DNA of 64,000 nt from Ignavibacteria bacterium (lineage in GTDB: Bacteria > Bacteroidota > Ignavibacteria > Kapaibacteriales > Kapaibacteriaceae). Positions 8,948 through 17,185 of this stretch are shown here, in pieces (within the stretch, counting starts at the first letter, position 1; each line of letters starts with the position of its first letter). The notes beneath the pieces were generated by a model. That model had not been told where the DNA came from, did not search any database, and saw nothing but the letters and a program-made list of their open reading frames with translations. A program made the translations under genes and the position numbers. The stretch is taken from the NCBI GenBank assembly GCA_015709655.1, contig CP054181.1, positions 109,262 through 173,261 on the forward strand. Reading direction: 5' to 3'.

Positions 8948-11900
8948 GTGTTAAAAATCAATCCATCCGTCCGTAAAATCCCCGAAATTCTCTCAGCCTC
9001 CCAGCCGGTCCTGTTAGCAGCAGCATCACTTGAACAACACAGGGTTGCCAGCATTAAACAGTTGGCTGGTTCAGCACGATGTGTATTTGTTGCCTCACTA
9101 TGGCATGCTTCCAATACTCCATTCATCGTTGTGGTCGAAGACGATAAAGCTGTTGATGATGTTTCGCATGATCTTCAGGTCTTATGTGACCCCGGGATTG
9201 TTCATGGCGTAAAAAAAACGCAACGGGTTTCGGGTATCGGCAGTTCCGACCAACTGAGCGCCGATGAATTGGATGCCATCATTGCGCTTGAATCAAACCC
9301 ACGTGCAGTTCTGGTACTCACACCAGAGTCACTGTTCACTGATGTTCCTTCGAAGACGGGTATTACAGAGAATAAAAAACTCATCAGCCGATCCATGCAC
9401 CTTGACCTTGCCGCTTTCGTCCAGGAATTGGCCCTCCATGGTTTTTCAAGAACCGACTACGTTGGGAAACCAGGCGAAATGGCCGTGAGAGGTGGTATTG
9501 TGGACGTATATCCCAGCGGATGGAATAATCCTGTCAGACTTGAATTTTTGGGAGATCTTGTTGACTCGATTCGAGAATTCGAACCTCTCAGTCAACGATC
9601 AATCCGCGAGCTGGATCATGCTTCGATTCTTACGCATGTTTATCATCGCGACGACACAGACGTACAGAGTACTCTGCTAAGCCATGTACCCGAAAACGCA
9701 ATTGTAGTTCTGGATGCACCGGACACCTTGGCAACAGTTGCTGCAAAGCATCCTTCTGTTCATCTGCCTGAACTTGAATCGTGGATGAGGGTACTGATAA
9801 ACCCGCTGTCGGCCACAGGAATCAGTACTTCAACATCTGCCCAACCCTCGTTTGCCGGTTCGATTGAACAACTGCTGGCCCATGCCTCAATGTTAACACG
9901 TAAGAATGTGGCTGTCCATATTGGAGCCGACGGCCAGCACAATGCAGCACGTCTGCGGGACCTGTGCGAAAACATCGCAGATTCAGTGGAAGAAGACAAT
10001 GACGCAAAGGGGCTCGAGTATCATTCGGCCATTGATCGGATCGCCTGGTACGCGTCAACTCTCAGCAGCGGATTTGTTTGGCCTGAAGTGCAGCTTGCCG
10101 TGTTTTCTGAACACCAGGTATTTGGCCGACAGCGTTCACAGCGCCGATCGAAGCGATCCGAAAGCGGAATTACTCAGCGGGAGCTCAGACAACTGCATCA
10201 CGGCGACTACGTTGTGCATGCCGATAAAGGTATCGGACAGTTTCAAGGCATCAAAACCATTAAAATTGGACCTTCCTTTGTTGACTGTGTAAAGCTTGTT
10301 TACCAAGGTGGTGACACGCTCTATGTTCATCTTAACTACATTCATAAGCTAAGTAAGTTTACGGCTGAGGAAGGAGCACTACCCAAACTCAGTAAACTGG
10401 GCTCGGCCGAATGGGACCGGAAAAAAGAACGTGCTAAAAAGCGAATAAAAGATATTGCTCGCGACTTGATAAAACTGTATGCCCGACGGAAGTCAATACC
10501 TGGCTTTGCCTTCCCTGCCGACACAGTGTGGCAAAAAGAATTCGAAGCCGCGTTCCAATACGAAGACACACCCGACCAGGCACGAACCACAGCCGAAGTG
10601 AAAATGGATATGGAGCAATCCTCACCTATGGACAGGCTCGTTTGTGGTGACGTAGGCTTTGGCAAAACGGAAATTGCGATTCGTGCTGCCTTTAAGGCAG
10701 CGCAGTCAGGTAAACAGGTTGCTGTACTGGTTCCAACTACCATCCTTGCTCAGCAGCACTATCTAACGTTTACTGACAGACTGCATCGCTATCCAATCAA
10801 AATCGAGGTGCTGTCCCGCTTTAAGTCAAAATCAGAGCAGAAGGAAATTGTCGCAGGCCTTATGAACGGTTCTGTTGACGTAGTGGTTGGAACTCATAGA
10901 TTGCTAAGTAAAGATGTTTCGTTTCGGCAGCTGGGGCTGCTGATTATTGACGAAGAGCACCGCTTTGGCGTAGGTGCAAAAGAAAAATTACGTCAGCTTC
11001 GGGCATCGGTTGACACTCTTACACTTACCGCCACGCCAATTCCGCGTACACTCAACTTTTCGCTGATGGGAGCCCGCGACCTCAGCGTTATCGAGACTCC
11101 GCCACGCAACCGTCTGCCTGTTAAAACAGAAATTTTACAGTGGGATGATGACGCCATTGCCGAAGCACTCCACATCGAATGCAACCGTGGCGGACAGGTG
11201 TTTGTGGTTACCGACAGGATTGCCGACATCGATAAGCTTGCACAGCGGATCCAAATGCTTGCACCAACACTGCGGTATTCGGTTGCTCACGGTCAAATGT
11301 CAACCGGTGAGCTTGAAAAAGCTATGGAAGCCTTCCTGGAGCGTAAAACTGATGTACTTATTGCTACCAAAATCATCGAGTCCGGTTTGGATATTCCAAA
11401 TGCTAACACGATGATTATTAACAATGCCGACAATTTTGGTCTCGCCGAGTTATATCAGCTACGTGGCAGAGTTGGTCGGTCTAATACCCAGGCATACTGC
11501 TACCTTGTTATTCCTCCTGTTCATACATTGTCACGAACCAGCATTCAACGATTGCAGGCTCTGGAGGAGTATACAGACCTTGGCAGTGGATTCCAGCTGG
11601 CCATGCGAGATCTTGAAATTCGCGGTGCGGGTAATCTGCTGGGTGGTGAGCAAAGCGGCTTCATCCTTGATATGGGTTTCGAACTCTACCATCGCATACT
11701 TGACGAAGCAGTTGCCGAACTTCGACACGACGAGTTTAGCGATATCTTTGGCTCCGCAGTTCTTAGAAATCCGTTTATCAACGAGGACGTTGTAATTGAA
11801 CTGGACTGCGATGCCCTTTTGCCGGCATCCTGGATCCCTGCAGATACCGACAGGTACGAAACCTATAAAAAACTTTATAGTGCCGCCAGTATATCCGAAA

Positions 11901-12268
11901 TTGATACAGTGTTCGATGATTTGCGCGACCGGTTTGGTGTGCCCCCAACAGAGGCAAGCAACTTACTCTTTGCTGTTGCGCTTCGGATTGCTGCACTCCC
12001 TACTGGTCTGGTTAAAATTTCACTTCATGACACAACCCTTACCATTGATTTTCCTCCTGAATCCAATTCCGTTTATTACGAGCAGGCTTTCCCGGGCGTA
12101 CTAACCACAATTTCTACAATGCCGAATGCAAGACTCATTCAAAAAGGGAAGAAACTTTCCGCTGAGATACAGCTTGCGCGACGAGAGCATGCAGCAGACG
12201 TCCTTACAAAACTCACGCCCGAGCTTCATCACGACCAAGCTACAAAGACATCACTATCTGAACAGTAA
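8948..12268 (+). CDS. mfd: Transcription-repair coupling factor
   Basis: Mfd is the DNA translocase that removes stalled RNA polymerase and recruits UvrA. From the GTG at 8948 it has 1106 residues, within the family's range. In order: the N-terminal UvrB-like region (GKPGEMAVRGGIVDVYP), the RNA-polymerase interaction domain starting near HHGDYVVHADKGIGQF, the RecG-like helicase core with Walker A GDVGFGKTE near residue 567, DEEHRFG near 669, TATPIPRT, and motif VI RGRVGRS, and the C-terminal TRCF domain. The open frame extends upstream to 8807 but that stretch overlaps the divergent gene and lacks Mfd similarity. TTG at 8942 is an alternative start. tsaB follows four bases downstream. Confidence 0.95.
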   Translation: MLKINPSVRKIPEILSASQPVLLAAASLEQHRVASIKQLAGSARCVFVASLWHASNTPFIVVVEDDKAVDDVSHDLQVLCDPGIVHGVKKTQRVSGIGSSDQLSADELDAIIALESNPRAVLVLTPESLFTDVPSKTGITENKKLISRSMHLDLAAFVQELALHGFSRTDYVGKPGEMAVRGGIVDVYPSGWNNPVRLEFLGDLVDSIREFEPLSQRSIRELDHASILTHVYHRDDTDVQSTLLSHVPENAIVVLDAPDTLATVAAKHPSVHLPELESWMRVLINPLSATGISTSTSAQPSFAGSIEQLLAHASMLTRKNVAVHIGADGQHNAARLRDLCENIADSVEEDNDAKGLEYHSAIDRIAWYASTLSSGFVWPEVQLAVFSEHQVFGRQRSQRRSKRSESGITQRELRQLHHGDYVVHADKGIGQFQGIKTIKIGPSFVDCVKLVYQGGDTLYVHLNYIHKLSKFTAEEGALPKLSKLGSAEWDRKKERAKKRIKDIARDLIKLYARRKSIPGFAFPADTVWQKEFEAAFQYEDTPDQARTTAEVKMDMEQSSPMDRLVCGDVGFGKTEIAIRAAFKAAQSGKQVAVLVPTTILAQQHYLTFTDRLHRYPIKIEVLSRFKSKSEQKEIVAGLMNGSVDVVVGTHRLLSKDVSFRQLGLLIIDEEHRFGVGAKEKLRQLRASVDTLTLTATPIPRTLNFSLMGARDLSVIETPPRNRLPVKTEILQWDDDAIAEALHIECNRGGQVFVVTDRIADIDKLAQRIQMLAPTLRYSVAHGQMSTGELEKAMEAFLERKTDVLIATKIIESGLDIPNANTMIINNADNFGLAELYQLRGRVGRSNTQAYCYLVIPPVHTLSRTSIQRLQALEEYTDLGSGFQLAMRDLEIRGAGNLLGGEQSGFILDMGFELYHRILDEAVAELRHDEFSDIFGSAVLRNPFINEDVVIELDCDALLPASWIPADTDRYETYKKLYSAASISEIDTVFDDLRDRFGVPPTEASNLLFAVALRIAALPTGLVKISLHDTTLTIDFPPESNSVYYEQAFPGVLTTISTMPNARLIQKGKKLSAEIQLARREHAADVLTKLTPELHHDQATKTSLSEQ

Positions 12269-12271
12269 ACA

Positions 12272-12952
12272 ATGACGATACTTGCTATTGAAAGCACTTC
12301 AAGTGTGTGCAGTGTTGCACTTGGCGTCAACGGTCAACTATCTGCCGAGGTCAGCATTGGCATTCCTAATGTAGCAGATTCCCTGCTTGCAAAACTCGTG
12401 GTGCAACTGCTCGATTCCACCAATATTTCTGCTGCCGATCTTGATGTTGTTGCTGTTAGTTCAGGCCCGGGATCGTTTACCGGCACCCGCATCGGCGTCA
12501 GTTTTGCAAAGGGGCTTTGTCAGACGCGCCGGACACGGCTGCTGCCGGTTTCTACCCTCCTGTGTTCAGCCCAGAATGCGCTGCAGATTACGCATGCCTT
12601 GGCTTTAACAGGCATCATGGTGGCCATACCTACAAATCGGGAATTGTACTTTACACAGAAGTTTACGCTTCCGGAAGGCATCGTCGACGGTCTTGTGCAG
12701 CCAACGGGTACAATACTGTTACGACCGGCTGCCGAAATACAGCAGGAGTTAACGTCCAACACAATTGTCTGTGGCCCGGGGGCATACACCCTTGAACCTA
12801 CGGTTCTGCTTGACCATCTCTGTCAGCTTAGTGGTGCCATGGTTTACCATACTTCCGAGGCCATAATAAAAAACGGATCCGCCGTGTGGGCAGATCCGTT
12901 CTTATTTGAGCCCTCCTACGAACAGGAGTTCGTGTCAGGTGAACACCGTTAG
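12272..12952 (+). CDS. tsaB: tRNA threonylcarbamoyladenosine biosynthesis protein TsaB
   Basis: A 226-residue ASKHA-fold protein that partners TsaD and TsaE to make the t6A37 modification of ANN-decoding tRNAs. It begins with ILAIESTSSVCSVAL and has the family's SSGPGSFTGTRIG motif at residues 63-75. It follows mfd by three bases and is probably in its operon. The last codons overlap the left arm of a long imperfect palindrome. Confidence 0.9.
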   Translation: MTILAIESTSSVCSVALGVNGQLSAEVSIGIPNVADSLLAKLVVQLLDSTNISAADLDVVAVSSGPGSFTGTRIGVSFAKGLCQTRRTRLLPVSTLLCSAQNALQITHALALTGIMVAIPTNRELYFTQKFTLPEGIVDGLVQPTGTILLRPAAEIQQELTSNTIVCGPGAYTLEPTVLLDHLCQLSGAMVYHTSEAIIKNGSAVWADPFLFEPSYEQEFVSGEHR

Positions 12953-13060
12953 CACACAACTGTAATGGTAACCAAGCTCGGTGTGCAGTATACGGTCCGA
13001 CCGGGAACTTCAGGTTCGGGATACTGCAAACGGTCGTTACCAGTTCACCCGTGTGCTAAC
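12948..13060. repeat. 113-base imperfect palindrome between convergent genes
   Basis: The outer arms GTTAGCACAC (12948-12957) and GTGTGCTAAC (13051-13060) are perfect inverse complements. After equal 8-base spacers come TGGTAAC (12966-12972) and GTTACCA (13036-13042), then TGCAGTAT (12984-12991) and ATACTGCA (13021-13028), and a partly paired centre (CCGA with TCGG). About 30 bases per arm can pair. The arms include the tsaB stop and the last codons and stop of the TonB receptor. There is no T-run, so it is not a classic terminator; a shared structured 3' end or a small mobile palindromic element are both possible. Confidence 0.6.
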
Positions 13061-15277
13061 TATAATGTTTCGTCCGGGAGCACTAATGCCGGAGGCATAG
13101 GTACGGTAATGATAATCGAGCACATTCTCAACCTGAAGCTGCAGTGTTAGAAGTTTTGTTACCGTCCAACCTGCAGCAAGATCAACCCGTTGCCATGGCA
13201 AGGCACCACTTGCCGAATACTGAACGCCTACTTTGTTCTCTTCACTTGGCGTTAACTCGGCAAGTTCTCGTCCGTCTGACCACCAAAACGAACCGCTCAA
13301 CCACCATGTACCCGGTTGCCAGGTAGCCGATACAGTAGCAAATGTTGGGGCTGCGTGGCGCAGTGGAATATCGTTTGTTGTTTCCCTGCCGTTAACAAAC
13401 GTAGTTGTTGCAAACACCTTAAGCTCTGGCATTACAGCATAGCTTACTCTGATATCTAGACCATAAATTCGTGCTGTACCGATGTTGGTATTGGCAAACA
13501 CGGCTTTTCGCTCACCATAAATATCGATAGAATCCATACCGTTCCATAACGCCGGTCTTGTCTCGATTGCGTCACTGGCCCAAGTATAAAAACCATTCAC
13601 CGATACATCGAGCGCCGAACTCGGATCAAGCTGAATACCACACTCCAATGTGGTTGCATATTCCGGTTTCAGATTCGAGTTAGGGACCACTACAACGCCC
13701 GGTGAGCTGTCGGATACTTTAAAATTATCCAGGTTAGGTGCCCGAAAACCATTTGCCAAATTCGAATGCATCGTGATGCCATCGGCTGCCTGCCACGTTA
13801 GTCCTACCGAGCCCGTCACCGATGTTGGATTCAAACTGATCGATGTGTACGGAATACTAAACGATGCTGTGTCAATGATGGCTGCTTCCAGACTGTAGTA
13901 CGTTGTCCGTATGCCGCCGGCAATACTGAGATTGCTACTGAGTCCCCAATGTACCTGAACATATCCAGCCACCGAATTTACTGTCGTGCCACCATCCGGA
14001 TATCTCGACAGTGTGGGCCGAACCTCACCGGTGTTAATATCACGTAGTGTAGCTTCGGAACTAACCTCATTCATCCACCATTCAAGGCCGTATTTCAGCT
14101 CTCGGGTGTAGGGCGAGGATTGATCAAGAGAAGCTTTCACATCTGCATTTACTGATCCAATCAGTACCTGCTCAACCTGTGACCGGAAATCTGTCTTATT
14201 GAATTTCCTGTCGTTTCGGCTTTCTTCGTTGAACTGGAAACTGGCAGTCACAGCAGCCTGACTGCCAAAAAAGCCGGCATCAGAGGTTTTGTAGGTCAGG
14301 CTGTGCATCGTCCACAGTTGCGGCCCGTAATACCACTCCGCAGATTTGGGCAGGCCGTTGTTAAGCTCTACAAGCCTGTCGTATCTGGGTACATCCGTTG
14401 TAGTAGAGAATATGCCGCCATAGTTTACCGTAGCATCATCCGTAATCCTGAACAGCAAGTTTTCGGTAACGTTCATCTGACTGTATCCTGACTGCACCTG
14501 ACGCAAGACGTCAGAGTTCGCAACCATTGAGTCCCTGTCACCGAATCGTTCTGCGTACCAGGTTCGTTTCCCAAAATCAGGCTCTCTTGAATCGAAAACA
14601 CTACCGCTACGAAGGTCGCCAAACTTTGAGTATGTGATAACGGTTGACGAGGCAATGCTCCTACTTGAAAAATCGAGTGTAGCACTGCCTGTAACCTCAT
14701 TTGCTGCCGAACCATATCGCAGCAGAGCTTTGCCGCCAAAATAGGTTCCTTGATCAATCAGGGTAGCCTGATGGGTGTTAAATACCATGACGCCTCCCAT
14801 GGCGTCACTGCCATACTGTACGCTGCCCGGACCAAAGAGTACTTCGGCGCCATCGAGTGCATTTGCGTCAATAGCAATAACGTTCTGCAGATTACCGCTA
14901 CGGTAGATTGCGTTATTCATCCTCACACCGTCAACAACAATGAGGACTGCATTCGTGGCAAAGCCCCTTATCATTGGACTGCCCCCGCCTAACTGGCTCT
15001 TCTGTACCATGACGGTACCGCTGTTCATGATCATATCGGCTGCAGTTGACGGGATCTTCCGTGAAATATCCAGAGGCGTAATCACTGTGATTTCGCGAGG
15101 CACGTCCCGTGCTTCTTCGGCCCAGCGTGAAGCACTCACCACTACGCCCCGTGCCTGGATCGTTTTTAAACTATCGGTCTGCCCGGTTCCTGCTGCCTCC
15201 GAATCAGCATAAAGCACAGGATTGGTCAGTGCGAGTACAAGGCATAGCACTGCCATAACAAATCGAAATGTTGTCAT
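13037..15277 (-). CDS. TonB-dependent outer-membrane receptor (haem/siderophore-like)
   Basis: A 746-residue outer-membrane receptor. A signal peptide ends near residue 24 (VLYA), followed by the plug domain with VVVSASRWAEEARDVPREI, PMIRGFATN, VVDGVRMNNAIY and the GPGSVQYGSDAMGGV segment typical of haem/haemoglobin and siderophore receptors, then a 22-strand barrel with alternating aromatic strands and a terminal aromatic residue (VNW), as expected for barrel insertion. AGGAT precedes the ATG. A small companion gene sits 17 bases upstream on the same strand. The ligand is not identifiable. The gene's 3' end lies within the palindrome shared with tsaB. Confidence 0.85.
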   Translation of the reverse strand: MTTFRFVMAVLCLVLALTNPVLYADSEAAGTGQTDSLKTIQARGVVVSASRWAEEARDVPREITVITPLDISRKIPSTAADMIMNSGTVMVQKSQLGGGSPMIRGFATNAVLIVVDGVRMNNAIYRSGNLQNVIAIDANALDGAEVLFGPGSVQYGSDAMGGVMVFNTHQATLIDQGTYFGGKALLRYGSAANEVTGSATLDFSSRSIASSTVITYSKFGDLRSGSVFDSREPDFGKRTWYAERFGDRDSMVANSDVLRQVQSGYSQMNVTENLLFRITDDATVNYGGIFSTTTDVPRYDRLVELNNGLPKSAEWYYGPQLWTMHSLTYKTSDAGFFGSQAAVTASFQFNEESRNDRKFNKTDFRSQVEQVLIGSVNADVKASLDQSSPYTRELKYGLEWWMNEVSSEATLRDINTGEVRPTLSRYPDGGTTVNSVAGYVQVHWGLSSNLSIAGGIRTTYYSLEAAIIDTASFSIPYTSISLNPTSVTGSVGLTWQAADGITMHSNLANGFRAPNLDNFKVSDSSPGVVVVPNSNLKPEYATTLECGIQLDPSSALDVSVNGFYTWASDAIETRPALWNGMDSIDIYGERKAVFANTNIGTARIYGLDIRVSYAVMPELKVFATTTFVNGRETTNDIPLRHAAPTFATVSATWQPGTWWLSGSFWWSDGRELAELTPSEENKVGVQYSASGALPWQRVDLAAGWTVTKLLTLQLQVENVLDYHYRTYASGISAPGRNIIVSTRVNW

Positions 15278-15294
15278 TTGTATCCTAAAAATTG

Positions 15295-15840
15295 TTAGTT
15301 GAAATATCTTCTACATAAATCCGGGAGGTACAGAAGATATTTCGGTGGAGGCTCCGCAGTGTGAACATTCATTTCTGAATGAAAACTGGGCAGCGTTTTC
15401 CCAACATAAAGGGATGCCTCTATGAGTGTAGGCAATTCCGGCACACCCATCATAACCGCAATAAGCATCAGTGCGTTTTGAATGATACGTGCCAAAGGTT
15501 TACTAAATGGTGACCGTGGCTTCAGTACATGCGATATTGCCATCACAATTTCGGATTCACGGAAGTCCTTGTGCGCAATGATAACGGTAGCGCCGGCACT
15601 GTCAACCATGGTCTTAACATCATACATCCACCCATCAAACGTGAACTCACGGGCGTGTTCCCACACCAACACAGGATCACTATCAGTATGATGGAGGACA
15701 AAGCGATAATCCTTGCTGGTTTGCATCTCGTATCGAGCCAAAATCTTATACTGCGTGCGAAGTCCGACTGCAACGGCAAGCCACCCACCGGAAGTAAAGA
15801 TCGTGGTGCAGATGATAAGGATTGAAATAAGTGCCTGCAT
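15295..15840 (-). CDS. Small exported protein upstream of TonB receptor
   Basis: A 181-residue protein with an N-terminal hydrophobic segment (LISILIICTTIF) and a middle region DPVLVWEHAREFTFDGWMYDV. A W-x-x-EF-x-x-x-G-x-MYDV pattern recurs, as far as I recall, in small uncharacterised Bacteroidota proteins, often near metal or TonB-linked genes. The reading frame is open further upstream through purB, but that part is antisense purB and is rejected. ATG at 15882 is an alternative start (adds 14 residues) and would overlap the purB start codon. The TonB receptor follows 17 bases downstream, suggesting a two-gene operon. Confidence 0.55.
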   Translation of the reverse strand: MQALISILIICTTIFTSGGWLAVAVGLRTQYKILARYEMQTSKDYRFVLHHTDSDPVLVWEHAREFTFDGWMYDVKTMVDSAGATVIIAHKDFRESEIVMAISHVLKPRSPFSKPLARIIQNALMLIAVMMGVPELPTLIEASLYVGKTLPSFHSEMNVHTAEPPPKYLLYLPDLCRRYFN

Positions 15841-15867
15841 TCCCACGCAATCTAAAGATTCGGAGCG

Positions 15868-15875
15868 TAATTTTG
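15868..15875 (+). promoter_or_regulatory. Putative -7 promoter element for purB
   Basis: TAATTTTG matches TAnnTTTG and ends five bases before the purB ATG, with no Shine-Dalgarno sequence at a working distance. Transcription starting 5-8 bases downstream would give a leaderless message. Inferred from position and consensus only. Confidence 0.45.
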
Positions 15876-15880
15876 CCAAC

Positions 15881-17185
15881 ATGATTAACCGATACACCCG
15901 CCCGGAAATGGGATCTATTTGGAGCGATGAGCAACGCTTTTCAATTTGGCTATCAATCGAAGTTCTTGCATGTGAAGCACAGGCATTACAAGGAATCATT
16001 CCCCAGGAAGCCGTCGATGAAATCCGTGAAAAGGCTGCATTCGATGTTGACAGAATTCTTGAAATTGAAAAAGAAACGAAACACGACGTCATTGCATTTA
16101 CGACCAACGTTGCTGAGTATGTTGGGCCAGCCTCACGGTTTATCCATCTTGGGATGACCTCGAGCGACGTACTGGATACGTGCCTGGCCGTGCAGTTACA
16201 ACGAGCAGGAAACCTGTTGGTAGCCGGACTTGAAGGGCTCTCGGCCGTCCTGAAAACACGAGCCCTGGAGTTTAAACACACGCAGTGTATTGGGCGCACC
16301 CATGGCATCCATGCTGAAGTCACAACATTTGGTTTAAAATTATTACTTTGGCACCAAGAGATTCAGCGTGATCTTGACAGATTACAACAGGCCATCAGGA
16401 CCATCTCGGTAGGCATGATATCAGGTGCCGTTGGCACCTTTGAACACTTGTCGCCCTTTGTTGAAGAATACGTATGTGAAAAACTCGGTCTGAAGCCAGC
16501 ATCGGTTTCAACCCAGGTAATACAGCGCGACCGGCATGCCGAGTTTATGACAACACTGGCAATAATCGGAACAACTCTCGAGAAAATTGGAACCGAAATC
16601 CGTCATCTCCAACGCACCGAAGTTCGTGAGGCTGAAGAATCGTTTACAAAGGGACAAAAGGGGTCAAGCGCAATGCCCCACAAAAAAAACCCTATCGTCA
16701 GCGAACGCCTGTGCGGGCTTGCGCGTGTACTTCGTGCTAATGCGCTTACAGCACTCGAGAACAATGCTCTCTGGCACGAGCGGGATATCTCGCACAGCAG
16801 CGTGGAACGGATCACGTGTCCGGACTCTACCATTGTTCTTGACTACATGATAAGTCTGGCCACAGCGTTAATCGATAACCTGGTTGTGTACCCGGATACC
16901 ATGGTAAAGAATCTTAACGTAACTAACGGACTTCCCTTCTCGCAAAGCGTACTGCTGGCATTGGTTCGTAAGGGATGTACACGCGAGGATGCCTACAAAA
17001 TGGTACAGTCCTCCGCCATGAGAACATGGGAAACCTCCGTCCCCCTGAAGCAAACATTACTGGAGAATCAGGAAATAGCAGCGTTCCTTACGGCTTCAGA
17101 ACTCGAAAATATCTTTGATGATAGGCGGATGCTGAAGAATGTAGATCTGATTTTCGCCAGATGCGGCCTAACAGATCAATCATAA
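15881..17185 (+). CDS. purB: Adenylosuccinate lyase
   Basis: A 434-residue fumarase/aspartase-superfamily enzyme acting twice in purine synthesis (SAICAR to AICAR, adenylosuccinate to AMP). It starts MINRYTRPEM, has THGIHAE near residue 140 (catalytic His) and the superfamily signature GSSAMPHKKNP near 260-270. Length matches the Bacillus-type enzyme (~431). The reading frame is open further upstream to 15713 but similarity begins at this ATG. Its last 98 bases overlap the 3' end of the convergent glycine-rich gene. Confidence 0.93.
   Translation: MINRYTRPEMGSIWSDEQRFSIWLSIEVLACEAQALQGIIPQEAVDEIREKAAFDVDRILEIEKETKHDVIAFTTNVAEYVGPASRFIHLGMTSSDVLDTCLAVQLQRAGNLLVAGLEGLSAVLKTRALEFKHTQCIGRTHGIHAEVTTFGLKLLLWHQEIQRDLDRLQQAIRTISVGMISGAVGTFEHLSPFVEEYVCEKLGLKPASVSTQVIQRDRHAEFMTTLAIIGTTLEKIGTEIRHLQRTEVREAEESFTKGQKGSSAMPHKKNPIVSERLCGLARVLRANALTALENNALWHERDISHSSVERITCPDSTIVLDYMISLATALIDNLVVYPDTMVKNLNVTNGLPFSQSVLLALVRKGCTREDAYKMVQSSAMRTWETSVPLKQTLLENQEIAAFLTASELENIFDDRRMLKNVDLIFARCGLTDQS

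Noticed and set aside
12965..13150. A 61-codon plus-strand frame across the palindrome
   Set aside because: It runs antisense into the TonB receptor and carries no recognisable start signal or domain.
15841..16323. An open minus-strand frame extending the 181-residue gene to 342 codons through purB
   Set aside because: The extra part is antisense to conserved purB residues, has no signal peptide and no similarity to the downstream part; the real start is at 15840 or 15882.
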